NCBI GenBank assembly: GCA_038327655.1
Contig: JBBQLG010000082.1
Coordinates: forward strand, 1 to 27,436
Source: JBBQLG01 sp038327655
GTDB taxonomy: Bacteria; Bacteroidota; Bacteroidia; Cytophagales; Spirosomataceae
Length of the DNA stretch: 27,436 bases
Reading direction: 5' to 3'
Shown here: piece after piece, positions 13,077 through 20,734 of the stretch
Position numbering within the stretch: the first letter of the stretch is position 1
Layout of the letters: every line of letters begins with the position of its first letter
Notes under the pieces: generated by a model
The model's input: only the letters and a program-made list of their open reading frames with translations
Databases searched by the model: none
What the model was told of the DNA's origin: nothing
Translations under genes and position numbers: made by a program

Positions 13077-14744
13077 TCAGTTTAGATTCGGGCTTCGGAA
13101 CCCCAGGTTCTTCATGCCCTTTTTCACTTCGGGGCAGCTCATGAATAACTGCCAGGGCAGGCCCGACCGCTGATTCTCGATCATGACGATAATCGGCCCC
13201 TGGTCGATGGCCAGAAACTGATCGGAAAACCAGATGTTGGTCAGGTTAAAGGCGTCCACAAAACCGTATTCCTTCCAGACTTTATCGCCCAGTTTGTAAT
13301 AGAAAAACCGCAGTGCCTGCATCGACTCCGTGGGGGCATAAGGCATGGCCGATAAAGCCGCCGTGGGCGAAAGGGTGCCGTTGTCGTTGTTGGGTTCGTG
13401 GGCGGAGTAGCCGTTTTGTTCGTCGCTGGCCGTTAGTCCCCAGCAGTTGGCACTGTAGCCGCTGAACTGCTTCGGGTTGGTTTTGCAGTAGGTGTAGTTG
13501 ATGAGGGTATGCGCCGTATTCTGTTGCGTATAATCGGCGTAGGCATCGGTCAGGCCACGCGGATTGATGCCCAGAAAGGAATACTGCGAAAAGAACAGCG
13601 GCCCGCCATAGGCCGGTCCGAGCGGGAGTTTGATGCCGTAATAGCTGTTGCCATTGACCAGTTTGCCGTTCTGCGCCCAACTGGCGTCATAAATGGTTCT
13701 GGCAATGGGAAAGGTGTTCGATGAAGCGGCCAGGGCGTAGGTGATCAGGGCTTCGTTCCACCCCCGGATGGGCTGGTTCATGTCGAAGTTGTAGTTCGGC
13801 GACCAGTGCCAGTACAGATTCGTTTCGGCCCCGTTTTTCGTGAACCAGGTCCATTCGACGCCGTTCCAGAGGTCGTTGATGGATTGGCGCAGGGCAATTT
13901 CACCGGCATCGGTGGCACTGCTGAAATACTGCCGGGCGGTGAGCAGGCCCTGCATCAGGTACGACGTTTCGACCAGGTCGGCTCCGTCGTCTTTGGGGCT
14001 GAACGGAATCGTGGCTCCTGTGGTGCCGTTAAGCCAGTGCGGAAACGCGCCGTGGTAGCGTTTGGCACTGGTCGTGAGGAAATTACTGATTTTCTGGACG
14101 CGGGCCAGGCCGTCCTGCCGACTGATGAAATTCCGGTTGACGGCTACGACAATGGCCATAATCCCGAAGCCGGTGCCGCCCGTCGTGACGACATCGCCCG
14201 ACGAATTTCGTTCGCGGGCCATCCCCGACGTGGGGTGGCCGAAATCATAAAAGTATTTGAACGTCTGTTTCTGCACCAGGTCGAGCAGGGCATCGTCGGT
14301 GATGCGCGGAAACTTGTCGGTGCTGTCGAGGGCCGTTGTCAGGCTGACGGTGAGGTTGGTATTCAGGGCGGTGTTGCGCTGCGATTTGAGCGTGGGCAGC
14401 ACCGAAATGGTGTAGGTGGTTAGCGCACTAAGCGGACTCTGGGGCGTAACGGTAACGGTGGTGTCGTTACCGCCGAACGTGTACGTGAGCGGAATGGGCT
14501 GGGCGGCTGACTTTGGTGTCAACTGAATCGCATTGGGCACTGATTCTCGCTGTAAGGGAGCCGAAAAGGAGATGGTAATAATCGGTTTTGTGTTTACGTC
14601 CCGCGCCGTCAGCGTGGCCGAGGGTTGCCCGTTTATCAGCACTGATTTATAGTAAAAAGACTCCGGCGGGGCCACATCATCCTGCTTTGTTTTGCAGGAC
14701 AGGCACGAGAGCAACAGTACTGCAACAACGTGTAGTAGTTTCAT
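13077..14744 (-). CDS. GH144 lipoprotein with N-terminal Ig-like domain
   Basis: The frame opens at 14801, but the ATG at 14744 gives a lipoprotein signal (MKLLHVVAVLLLSCLSCKT, cysteine 14 or 17), so the 555-residue form is preferred. Residues about 25-135 form an SbsA/Big_5-like Ig domain (KPIITISFSAPLQRESV, TVTVTPQSPLSALTTYTISV). Residues about 145-550 are a GH144 domain with QKQTFKYFYDFGHPTSGMARER, GTGFGIMAIVVAV, GWNEALITYALAASS, CWGLTASDEQNGY and FLAIDQGPIIVMIENQRSG. As a lipoprotein it is probably at the outer-membrane surface, where it could cut polymer into SusCD-sized pieces. It shares only moderate identity with the second GH144, so the pair is not a recent duplicate. An intrinsic terminator lies just upstream, after the LamG gene. 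Confidence 0.92.
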   Translation of the reverse strand: MKLLHVVAVLLLSCLSCKTKQDDVAPPESFYYKSVLINGQPSATLTARDVNTKPIITISFSAPLQRESVPNAIQLTPKSAAQPIPLTYTFGGNDTTVTVTPQSPLSALTTYTISVLPTLKSQRNTALNTNLTVSLTTALDSTDKFPRITDDALLDLVQKQTFKYFYDFGHPTSGMARERNSSGDVVTTGGTGFGIMAIVVAVNRNFISRQDGLARVQKISNFLTTSAKRYHGAFPHWLNGTTGATIPFSPKDDGADLVETSYLMQGLLTARQYFSSATDAGEIALRQSINDLWNGVEWTWFTKNGAETNLYWHWSPNYNFDMNQPIRGWNEALITYALAASSNTFPIARTIYDASWAQNGKLVNGNSYYGIKLPLGPAYGGPLFFSQYSFLGINPRGLTDAYADYTQQNTAHTLINYTYCKTNPKQFSGYSANCWGLTASDEQNGYSAHEPNNDNGTLSPTAALSAMPYAPTESMQALRFFYYKLGDKVWKEYGFVDAFNLTNIWFSDQFLAIDQGPIIVMIENQRSGLPWQLFMSCPEVKKGMKNLGFRSPNLN

Positions 14745-14766
14745 TTGAACCCTTTCATAACGTGAG

Positions 14767-14801
14767 AAAAAGTGGTGTCGGGTTTGAGAACCCGACACCA
14801 C
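14767..14801 (-). terminator. Intrinsic terminator after the LamG lipoprotein gene
   Basis: On the minus strand, 11 nt after the LamG stop, GTGGTGTCGGGTT pairs perfectly with AACCCGACACCAC (14772-14784 and 14789-14801) around a 4-nt loop, followed by five T residues (14767-14771). It would separate susC-susD-lamG from the GH144 genes or let only part of the transcription through. Confidence 0.8.
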
Positions 14802-14812
14802 ATCGCCGACCG

Positions 14813-15709
14813 CTACCGGCCGACTACTTCGAGATTGTACAAGGCACTCACGTCCGTGTCAGACAAGGCTTTATTGAACACGCGTATTTCGTCGATGCTA
14901 CCGCTGAAGAGACCCTCAAACGTTTGATTGGGAGAGCCTGAAAACCCGGTAGTTATATTTGGAAAACCGCCGATAAGTACCTGCGTCGGTGTCGGAAATA
15001 CTAATTGTCCGAGTGTGCCCCTTTGTCTGTACTTGCTGTTAGAAACAACACTTCCATTCGCATAAATATCAATGGTGGAAGCCGAACCATCGTATTTGAA
15101 GGCAACATGCGTCCATTTACCACCACCTTTCACAATTTTAAAGGTATTCCCGGCATCGACAAGATCACCGGAATTTACATTGTCCTGACCACTTCGCTGC
15201 CCAGTAGCATACTGGCCCAGTATACCGTGTAGTATCAGCGTGTCAGAGGTAGCATTTCTTTGATTCGTCTCTACCAAAAGATTTATCATCTGCCCCCAAT
15301 CTGTAGCAGTAGGGCTGGATAAGGCAAAGACCCCTGAGGATGTCGAACCATTGTTGGCAGTGTTGACCCATGCACTTACGGTAAAGCTACCTAAAGCACT
15401 GGCGCTGCTGAGTGCTGAAATAGTCGGGTATAACAGGTAACCGGAACTCAATTGGAGGGCCTGATTTTTTATACCGGTTGTGAAGGACGCGTTAGTAGAC
15501 TTTGACGGTGCTGTTTTTGAGATGTCTTCATTATTGGTGCCGTCAAACGTCCAGTGCGCCACCAAATTACTCGACGCCACATCATTGGAACTGTTGTACC
15601 CGCCGATAGCTGGCAGTGAGACGGTGTTGTCTTTACTACAGGAAGCAATAACCGTTACTCCTGCCAGCAGACCTGCGATTAGCCAGGCATTGTGTTGTCT
15701 CGTTTTCAT
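14813..15709 (-). CDS. LamG-like (concanavalin A-fold) surface lipoprotein
   Basis: A 298-residue lipoprotein (signal peptide with lipobox IASC, cysteine 24) carrying one LamG/Laminin_G_3 jelly-roll domain, about residues 45-295. Typical blocks are LVAHWTFDGTNNED, GSFTVSAWVNT, KWTHVAFKYDGSASTIDIYANG and SGSIDEIRVFNKALSDTDVSALY. It sits directly after susD, where SusE/SusF-type surface glycan-binding proteins are encoded, so carbohydrate capture at the cell surface is likely. LamG domains occur in both binding proteins and enzymes; no catalytic motif is recognised, so binding is preferred. A gap of 58 nt separates it from susD. Confidence 0.88.
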   Translation of the reverse strand: MKTRQHNAWLIAGLLAGVTVIASCSKDNTVSLPAIGGYNSSNDVASSNLVAHWTFDGTNNEDISKTAPSKSTNASFTTGIKNQALQLSSGYLLYPTISALSSASALGSFTVSAWVNTANNGSTSSGVFALSSPTATDWGQMINLLVETNQRNATSDTLILHGILGQYATGQRSGQDNVNSGDLVDAGNTFKIVKGGGKWTHVAFKYDGSASTIDIYANGSVVSNSKYRQRGTLGQLVFPTPTQVLIGGFPNITTGFSGSPNQTFEGLFSGSIDEIRVFNKALSDTDVSALYNLEVVGR

Positions 15710-15767
15710 AAGTAATTGATTTTTAAATTTAGTTGAATTGGGTTTGTATTAATCCTTAATGGCCTGC

Positions 15768-17297
15768 TCAATACCCGCTGTTCTGATCCAGCAGTCCCCC
15801 GCTCAATTGAATTTGCAGACTCGGTACGGGTAATAATTCGTTTTTGCCCGCTACAAAATTCTTTCCGGCGGCTTTCAGCACCTGAGCCGCCCGGCCCTGC
15901 CGCACGAGGTCCCAGAAGCGGTCGTGCTCCATCGCCAGTTCAACCCGGCGTTCCTTCCAGATGGCATTGCGTACATCGGTCTGCGAGGCTGCAGTCGTAG
16001 CCGCCAGGCCCGCGCGGGTTCGTATCTGGTTCAGGATCGCCACGGCCGCAGCCGACTGCCCCAGTTCATTGCTGGCTTCGGCGTTCATCAGCAGCACGTC
16101 GGCATAGCGGAGCAAGTGAACGTTTTTCTGCTTCTGGTCGCGGTTGCCGAGGTACGGCTCCACGTTTTTATTCTCGCTGTAGTACGCTTTGTAGTTGTAA
16201 AAGAGGTTCTGCACCGAGTCGGCGCTGGGAATGCGAAAACCATCGTACAGCACCGTACCGACGTGTTTGCCGCTGTTGTCGATGGCGATAATGGTGGATG
16301 CTTTGCGCTTGTCGCCGGGCTCGTAGGCGTTCACCAGATCGGCCGAGGGCGTATCGAAGCCGAAGCCGAGGTCGGTCCAGCCGCCTTTGCCCCCCACGCG
16401 CGCGCCCTGCCAGGTGCTGTAAGAACCCACCGCGATGTCGCCATTGTTGAACGTGCCGCTCTGGGTTTCAAAAACCGATTCGCTGCTGTTATCGCCCACT
16501 TTTCGCCAGATGGTCGAGTAGTCCGGTACCAGCGTATACTGCCCCGACGTGATCACGGCCTGCGTCAGGGTCTGCACCTGCGGCCAGTTTTTACGGTATA
16601 GATACGTCTTGGCCAGCAACGCCTGAGCCGCTCCCTTATTGGCGTGGCCCACCGCCGACTGCGCCCGACCGGGCAGGTTATTGATGGCAAACTGCAAGTC
16701 CTGCGTGATGACGTTGTAGATCGTATCCAGCGGGGCGCGGGTCTGGAAAGCAGGGTCGGTATTGGCGTCCTGCGCGTCTTTCGGCACCCGCACCACTTTG
16801 GGCACTTTCCCGAAGAAGCGTACTAAATTGAAGTAGTAATACCCGCGAATGAACCGCACTTCGCCGATAAGCTGATTTTTGGTCGTGGCATCCAGCGAAG
16901 CCGTCGACAGCGCGGCCAGCGCCTGATTCGCCCGGGAGATACCGCTGTAGTAGCCGTTCCAGAGAGCCGCCACGAAATTGTTGGTGGGCGTGAGCGAGAA
17001 ATCGTCGATGGCACCGAGGTTCGGCTGGTCGGTGGGTGAACTGCCCTTGTCGGCATCGTCGGAGATGATGTTGGTGGCGGCAATAAAACTGATGCCGTGA
17101 ATGTCGCCCCCGGCTCCGCCAAACGCTTCGCTGTTGTACAGGCTGTTGTACACACCCGTGACGAGGTTAATGGCCAGATTAGGGTCGGTAGCGGTCGTGG
17201 CCTGACCCTGTACGGGTACATCCAGAAAGCTCTGTTTGCAGGATATCGTCAGGCAAAGAGTGGTTAACCCGGTAAACAGGAGTGTATTGCGTTTCAT
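15768..17297 (-). CDS. SusD/RagB-family outer-membrane lipoprotein
   Basis: A 509-residue lipoprotein (lipobox TISC, cysteine 20) beginning KQSFLDVPVQGQ, the usual SusD entry. It shows the family's TPR-like helices and late blocks: NLVRFFGKVPKVV, ALLAKTYLYRKNWPQV, VHLLRYADVLLMNAEASNEL, RTRAGLAATTA and WKERRVELAMEHDRFWDLVRQG, ending LDQNSGY. SusD proteins form a lid over a SusC barrel and capture oligosaccharides. Its partner is the SusC at 17489-20515, 191 nt upstream. That gap is unusually long for a susC-susD pair and holds a 30-bp inverted repeat. Confidence 0.96.
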   Translation of the reverse strand: MKRNTLLFTGLTTLCLTISCKQSFLDVPVQGQATTATDPNLAINLVTGVYNSLYNSEAFGGAGGDIHGISFIAATNIISDDADKGSSPTDQPNLGAIDDFSLTPTNNFVAALWNGYYSGISRANQALAALSTASLDATTKNQLIGEVRFIRGYYYFNLVRFFGKVPKVVRVPKDAQDANTDPAFQTRAPLDTIYNVITQDLQFAINNLPGRAQSAVGHANKGAAQALLAKTYLYRKNWPQVQTLTQAVITSGQYTLVPDYSTIWRKVGDNSSESVFETQSGTFNNGDIAVGSYSTWQGARVGGKGGWTDLGFGFDTPSADLVNAYEPGDKRKASTIIAIDNSGKHVGTVLYDGFRIPSADSVQNLFYNYKAYYSENKNVEPYLGNRDQKQKNVHLLRYADVLLMNAEASNELGQSAAAVAILNQIRTRAGLAATTAASQTDVRNAIWKERRVELAMEHDRFWDLVRQGRAAQVLKAAGKNFVAGKNELLPVPSLQIQLSGGLLDQNSGY

Positions 17298-17352
17298 AAA
17301 ATTGTGTCGTTGACTGTTTACTGGGAAAGGTACTTTGTGTCGTCCTGCGGTA

Positions 17353-17425
17353 TTTTGTCATCCTGACGGAGGAAGGATCTTAGTGGTTCAACCCCTAAGA
17401 TCCTTCCTCCGTCAGGATGACAAAA
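17353..17425. repeat. Perfect 30-bp inverted repeat between susC and susD
   Basis: The left arm 17353-17382 (starts TTTTGTCATCCTGACGG, ends GGATCTTA) is the exact reverse complement of 17396-17425, with a 13-nt loop GTGGTTCAACCCC that can itself form GGTT/AACC. The core GTCATCCTGACGGAGGAAGG resembles a repeat I recall as common in Bacteroidota intergenic DNA. As RNA from the susC operon it would form a very stable hairpin between the two coding regions. Confidence 0.95.
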
Positions 17426-17488
17426 ACTATATGCCAACCCGTCTACAGTTGCACTCATAAACAGTTTCGTAATCGTTAAGGTCATGGG

Positions 17489-20400
17489 TCAGAAGCTGGC
17501 GTTCAGGCCCAGGGCGAATGTTTTGACTGTTGGGTAGGCATTCAACTCAATCCCCTGACTCGTGGGGTTACCGGGTAGTTCGGGCGTAAAACCACTGAAC
17601 TTCTTCAGGGTCAGTACATTCTGCGCCGTTACGAATACCCGGAAATTGCTGATGCTGGCTTTTTGCAGCAGGCCGACGGGCAGTTTATAGCCCAGCGTGA
17701 CGTTGTTGATGCGGACGAACGAACCCGACTCCACGAAATACGTCGATGGAGGCAGGTTGCCGCTATTCGCGCCCGGCTCCGTCTGCGAGTGATTCTGCGG
17801 GGTCCAGCGGTTATAAGCCATCGTCTTTTCCACGTTGTCGAGCACATTCTGGCGGAACGCCCGTTTGCCGTTATACACCTGATTGCCGACGTTGCCGTAG
17901 AAGTCGATGCTGAAATCGAAGCTTTTGTAGGTCAATCCGGTGTTCAGTCCGAAGTAGGCTTTGGGCTGGTACGAACCCGCGAACACCCGGTCATTATCGT
18001 CGATTTTGCCATCGCCGTTGGTATCCTGGTATTTGAAATCGCCGGGGTTGGCCGAGGGCTGAATTACCTGACCGGTCGCATTTTTGTAGCTGCCTACTTC
18101 GTCCGACGTCTGAAAAACGCCCAGCACCTGTAACACGTAGAAACTACCCACCGGCTGCCCGTTGTCGGTGCGGGTGGTGTACTGCTGATTGGCTCCGATG
18201 CCCCCGTCCAGAATGGGCTGACCGCCGTTCAGGCCCACAACCGTATTTTGGTTCAGGGTGATATTGCCCCCTACGCGGTAGGTAATGTCTTTGGTGATGT
18301 TGCCCCGCCAGTTCAGCGAAAACTCCAGCCCTTTGTTCTTGATCGAAGCCGCATTGGTCAGCACCACCCCGTCGGCATCGCCCGTTACGGAGGGTACTTT
18401 TACATTGATCAGCAGGTCGCGGGAGGTTTTATTGTAGTAATTCAATTCGCCGGACAGTCGGCCGTTGAGGGCCGTAAAGTCGAGGCCGAGGTCATATTCT
18501 TCGGTTGTTTCCCACTTCAGGTTGGGGTCCTTGATCTGGGTAATGGCACTGCCGGGGGTAGCCACGCCCCCGCCGAACGGGTAAGCCAGGTTGGGCTGCA
18601 CCGTAACCGTGTACGAGTCCGACGGAATCCGGTCATTACCCACTCTGCCCCAGCTACCGCGCAGTTTCAGGAGGTCGAAAATGTGCTGATTGGCCATAAA
18701 CGACTCGTTCGAGATCAGCCAGCCTGCGCCCAGCGAGGGGAAGTATCCCCAGCGGTTCTGGCTCGGAAACCGCGAGGAACCATCGGCCCGGAGGGTGGCG
18801 GTGAGCAGGTACCGGTCGTTGTAGTTGTAATTCAACCGGCCGATGTAGGAGTTGCGGGCGTACTTATCGCCGGTGCCATCGTTGGTAGAGGTATTGGCGT
18901 TGCCCGTGCCGATGTACCACAGGTCTTTCACGGCGGGAACATCTTTCCGAAAGGCCGTAAAGCTGGCCAGGGTGTATTGTTCGGCGGTGGTACCGGCCAG
19001 CACCGTCAGGGCGTGTTTGCCGAATGTCCGGTTAAAGGTCAGCAGGTTATTCCACGTCCAGTGGAACGTTTTGGTGTTGCCGACCGATAAATTACTGTTT
19101 GGATTGCGCTGGTTGCCGCCCGGATTGATGAACGTCGTGGTGTCGTTGTTAAACTGGTAATTATAGATACGGCTGGTCTGATTGATCCAGTCCCCGCCAA
19201 ATTCGGTGCGGAAGGTGAGCCATTCGACGGGTTTAATGTCCAGGTAAGCCGATCCTAACAGCCGGTTATCCAGTGCCAGGTTGTTGTTTTTCTCAATGTC
19301 CAGGATCGAGTTGCCGACGTTCTGGTATACGGACGTATTCCCGTATTTCCCGTTCACTTTGCCCGGAATGATCGGCGATGCCCGGTACGCATTGTTGTAA
19401 GCCGAACCGAGGTTAGCCAGTTGATTGCTGCCGTTGGCGTACGACGCCGAGATGCCCGCTTTCACGAACTTGCTAAACGTGAAGTCGTTGTTGGCCCGGA
19501 TCGAGAGCCGTTTATAGATGTTGTCGATCACTATGCCCTGATCCGTGTAATACCCCGCACTCAGAAAATAGGTCGATTTATCGGTGCCGCCGTTGATCGA
19601 CAGGCCGTGGTTTTGCTGGAAACCCGTGCGCAGAATCTGGCTGTACCAGTCCGTTGAGTTGCTGCCCGCATTGACAATGTTGCCACTGGCCGCGCTGACG
19701 TAGTTGGCGTATTCGGCGGCATTGGCCATCGTCACCAGGTTGGTTGGCTGGCGAAAACCCGCGTTGCCCGAATAGCTCACCGTCATTTTGCCTGCCGTAC
19801 CGCGCTTGGTCGTGATGATGACCACCCCATTGGCCCCCCGTGCGCCGTAAATGGCCGTTGCCGAGGCATCTTTCAGCACGTCGACGTTGACAATATCGGC
19901 GGTGTTGATGTTGGTAATGTCATCGGTCAGCACGCCATCGACCACAAACAGGGCGGCCGTTCCGGCTAAAGCGGTGCCGGTGCCGCGTACCCGAATAACC
20001 GGGGCACTGCCGGGCTGGCCGCTGCTGATGATCTGCACCCCGGCGGCCTTTCCCTGCAAGGCCTGCGTAGCGGTCAGAACTGGTTGTTTCACTAATTCCT
20101 CGCCTTTGATGGTCACCGTTGCGCCCGTCACGTCCGACTTACGCTGGGTGCCATAGCCGACCACGACGACTTCGTCGAGCGATTTGGCGTCTTCGGCCAG
20201 CACCACATCGAGAACGGTTCTGGCACCAACGGCTATTTCCTGTCTGATAAAGCCGATGCTGGAAAAAACCAGGGTCGCGTTTTCATCGGTCTGAATACTG
20301 TAGGCCCCGGTGGCATCCGTGACTGTGCCGGTAGTTGTCCCCTTCACCTGTACGGTAACGCCGGGCAGTCCGACGTTGGCCTTGTCCGTCACGTTGCCGG

Positions 20401-20515
20401 TTACCCGAATGGGTCCGAAACGGGCGTGACCTGTTGTGGCAGTCAGGCAAAAAATAAGGAGCAGGAATAAACCCACATGTCGCCTAAGCATGGATCTGAG
20501 CGGGAAGTAGGCCAT
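17489..20515 (-). CDS. SusC/RagA-family TonB-dependent transporter
   Basis: The frame extends to 20566, but ATG 20515 gives a compact signal region (MAYFPLRSMLRRHVGLFLLL, cleavage near GHA); ATG 20491 is also possible. Length from 20515 is 1008 residues. Order: CarbopepD_reg_2-like domain (VTGNVTDKANVGLPGVTVQV), TonB-box region (LDEVVVVGYGTQRKSDVTGA), plug (VIRVRGTGTA, VDVLKDASATAIYGARGANG), then a barrel ending in VKTFALGLNASF. It imports oligosaccharides with the SusD at 15768, powered by TonB. It starts the locus and is divergent from the propeller regulator at 20735. No N-terminal STN domain is seen, so anti-sigma-type regulation through this protein is unlikely. Confidence 0.96.
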   Translation of the reverse strand: MAYFPLRSMLRRHVGLFLLLIFCLTATTGHARFGPIRVTGNVTDKANVGLPGVTVQVKGTTTGTVTDATGAYSIQTDENATLVFSSIGFIRQEIAVGARTVLDVVLAEDAKSLDEVVVVGYGTQRKSDVTGATVTIKGEELVKQPVLTATQALQGKAAGVQIISSGQPGSAPVIRVRGTGTALAGTAALFVVDGVLTDDITNINTADIVNVDVLKDASATAIYGARGANGVVIITTKRGTAGKMTVSYSGNAGFRQPTNLVTMANAAEYANYVSAASGNIVNAGSNSTDWYSQILRTGFQQNHGLSINGGTDKSTYFLSAGYYTDQGIVIDNIYKRLSIRANNDFTFSKFVKAGISASYANGSNQLANLGSAYNNAYRASPIIPGKVNGKYGNTSVYQNVGNSILDIEKNNNLALDNRLLGSAYLDIKPVEWLTFRTEFGGDWINQTSRIYNYQFNNDTTTFINPGGNQRNPNSNLSVGNTKTFHWTWNNLLTFNRTFGKHALTVLAGTTAEQYTLASFTAFRKDVPAVKDLWYIGTGNANTSTNDGTGDKYARNSYIGRLNYNYNDRYLLTATLRADGSSRFPSQNRWGYFPSLGAGWLISNESFMANQHIFDLLKLRGSWGRVGNDRIPSDSYTVTVQPNLAYPFGGGVATPGSAITQIKDPNLKWETTEEYDLGLDFTALNGRLSGELNYYNKTSRDLLINVKVPSVTGDADGVVLTNAASIKNKGLEFSLNWRGNITKDITYRVGGNITLNQNTVVGLNGGQPILDGGIGANQQYTTRTDNGQPVGSFYVLQVLGVFQTSDEVGSYKNATGQVIQPSANPGDFKYQDTNGDGKIDDNDRVFAGSYQPKAYFGLNTGLTYKSFDFSIDFYGNVGNQVYNGKRAFRQNVLDNVEKTMAYNRWTPQNHSQTEPGANSGNLPPSTYFVESGSFVRINNVTLGYKLPVGLLQKASISNFRVFVTAQNVLTLKKFSGFTPELPGNPTSQGIELNAYPTVKTFALGLNASF

Positions 20516-20585
20516 AATCGTGTGAGTAATGAAGACTGTTAACTGCTCGGCTGTGCGTTGGGGCACCCCTCATTACGAACAGGTC

Positions 20586-20615
20586 ACTATAATTTTCTTA
20601 CATTTAATTGTACAA
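20586..20615 (-). promoter_or_regulatory. Possible susC promoter (TTGTAC-N18-TATAGT)
   Basis: On the minus strand TTGTAC (20610-20615) and TATAGT (20586-20591) are 18 nt apart, resembling a sigma-70 type promoter rather than the TAnnTTTG form. It lies about 70 nt before the chosen start and directly downstream of the palindrome at 20643-20682, a fitting place for an activator-dependent promoter. Tentative. Confidence 0.25.
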
Positions 20616-20642
20616 AAGAAGGTAGTAAACAGTTTAATCCCT

Positions 20643-20724
20643 AAAATGGGGGTACATCATTACTACATCATACCCCCATTTTCAGACTTATTTCACTGAT
20701 TTGGGGTACATCAACCCATTTTTG
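20643..20724. promoter_or_regulatory. Divergent operator region: 12-bp palindrome plus third half-site
   Basis: AAAATGGGGGTA (20643-20654) and TACCCCCATTTT (20671-20682) form a perfect inverted repeat with a 16-nt spacer. GGGGTACATCA is repeated at 20649-20659 and 20703-20713, and TACATCA occurs three times (20653, 20664, 20707). The third site is followed by ACCCATTTTT, so it resembles a compressed version of the palindrome, and ends about 11 nt before the regulator ATG. The region separates susC from the HTH regulator at 20735, its likely ligand; the third site would suit autoregulation. Confidence 0.6.
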
Positions 20725-20734
20725 AGCGAGTGCT

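Noticed and set aside
13806..14423. 205-codon plus-strand frame over the GH144 lipoprotein gene
   Set aside because: Composition-driven shadow of the GH144 gene, without signal peptide or domain.
18248..19090. 280-codon open frame antisense to the first SusC gene
   Set aside because: The minus strand carries an unambiguous TonB-dependent transporter here; the plus-strand translation has no recognisable domain.
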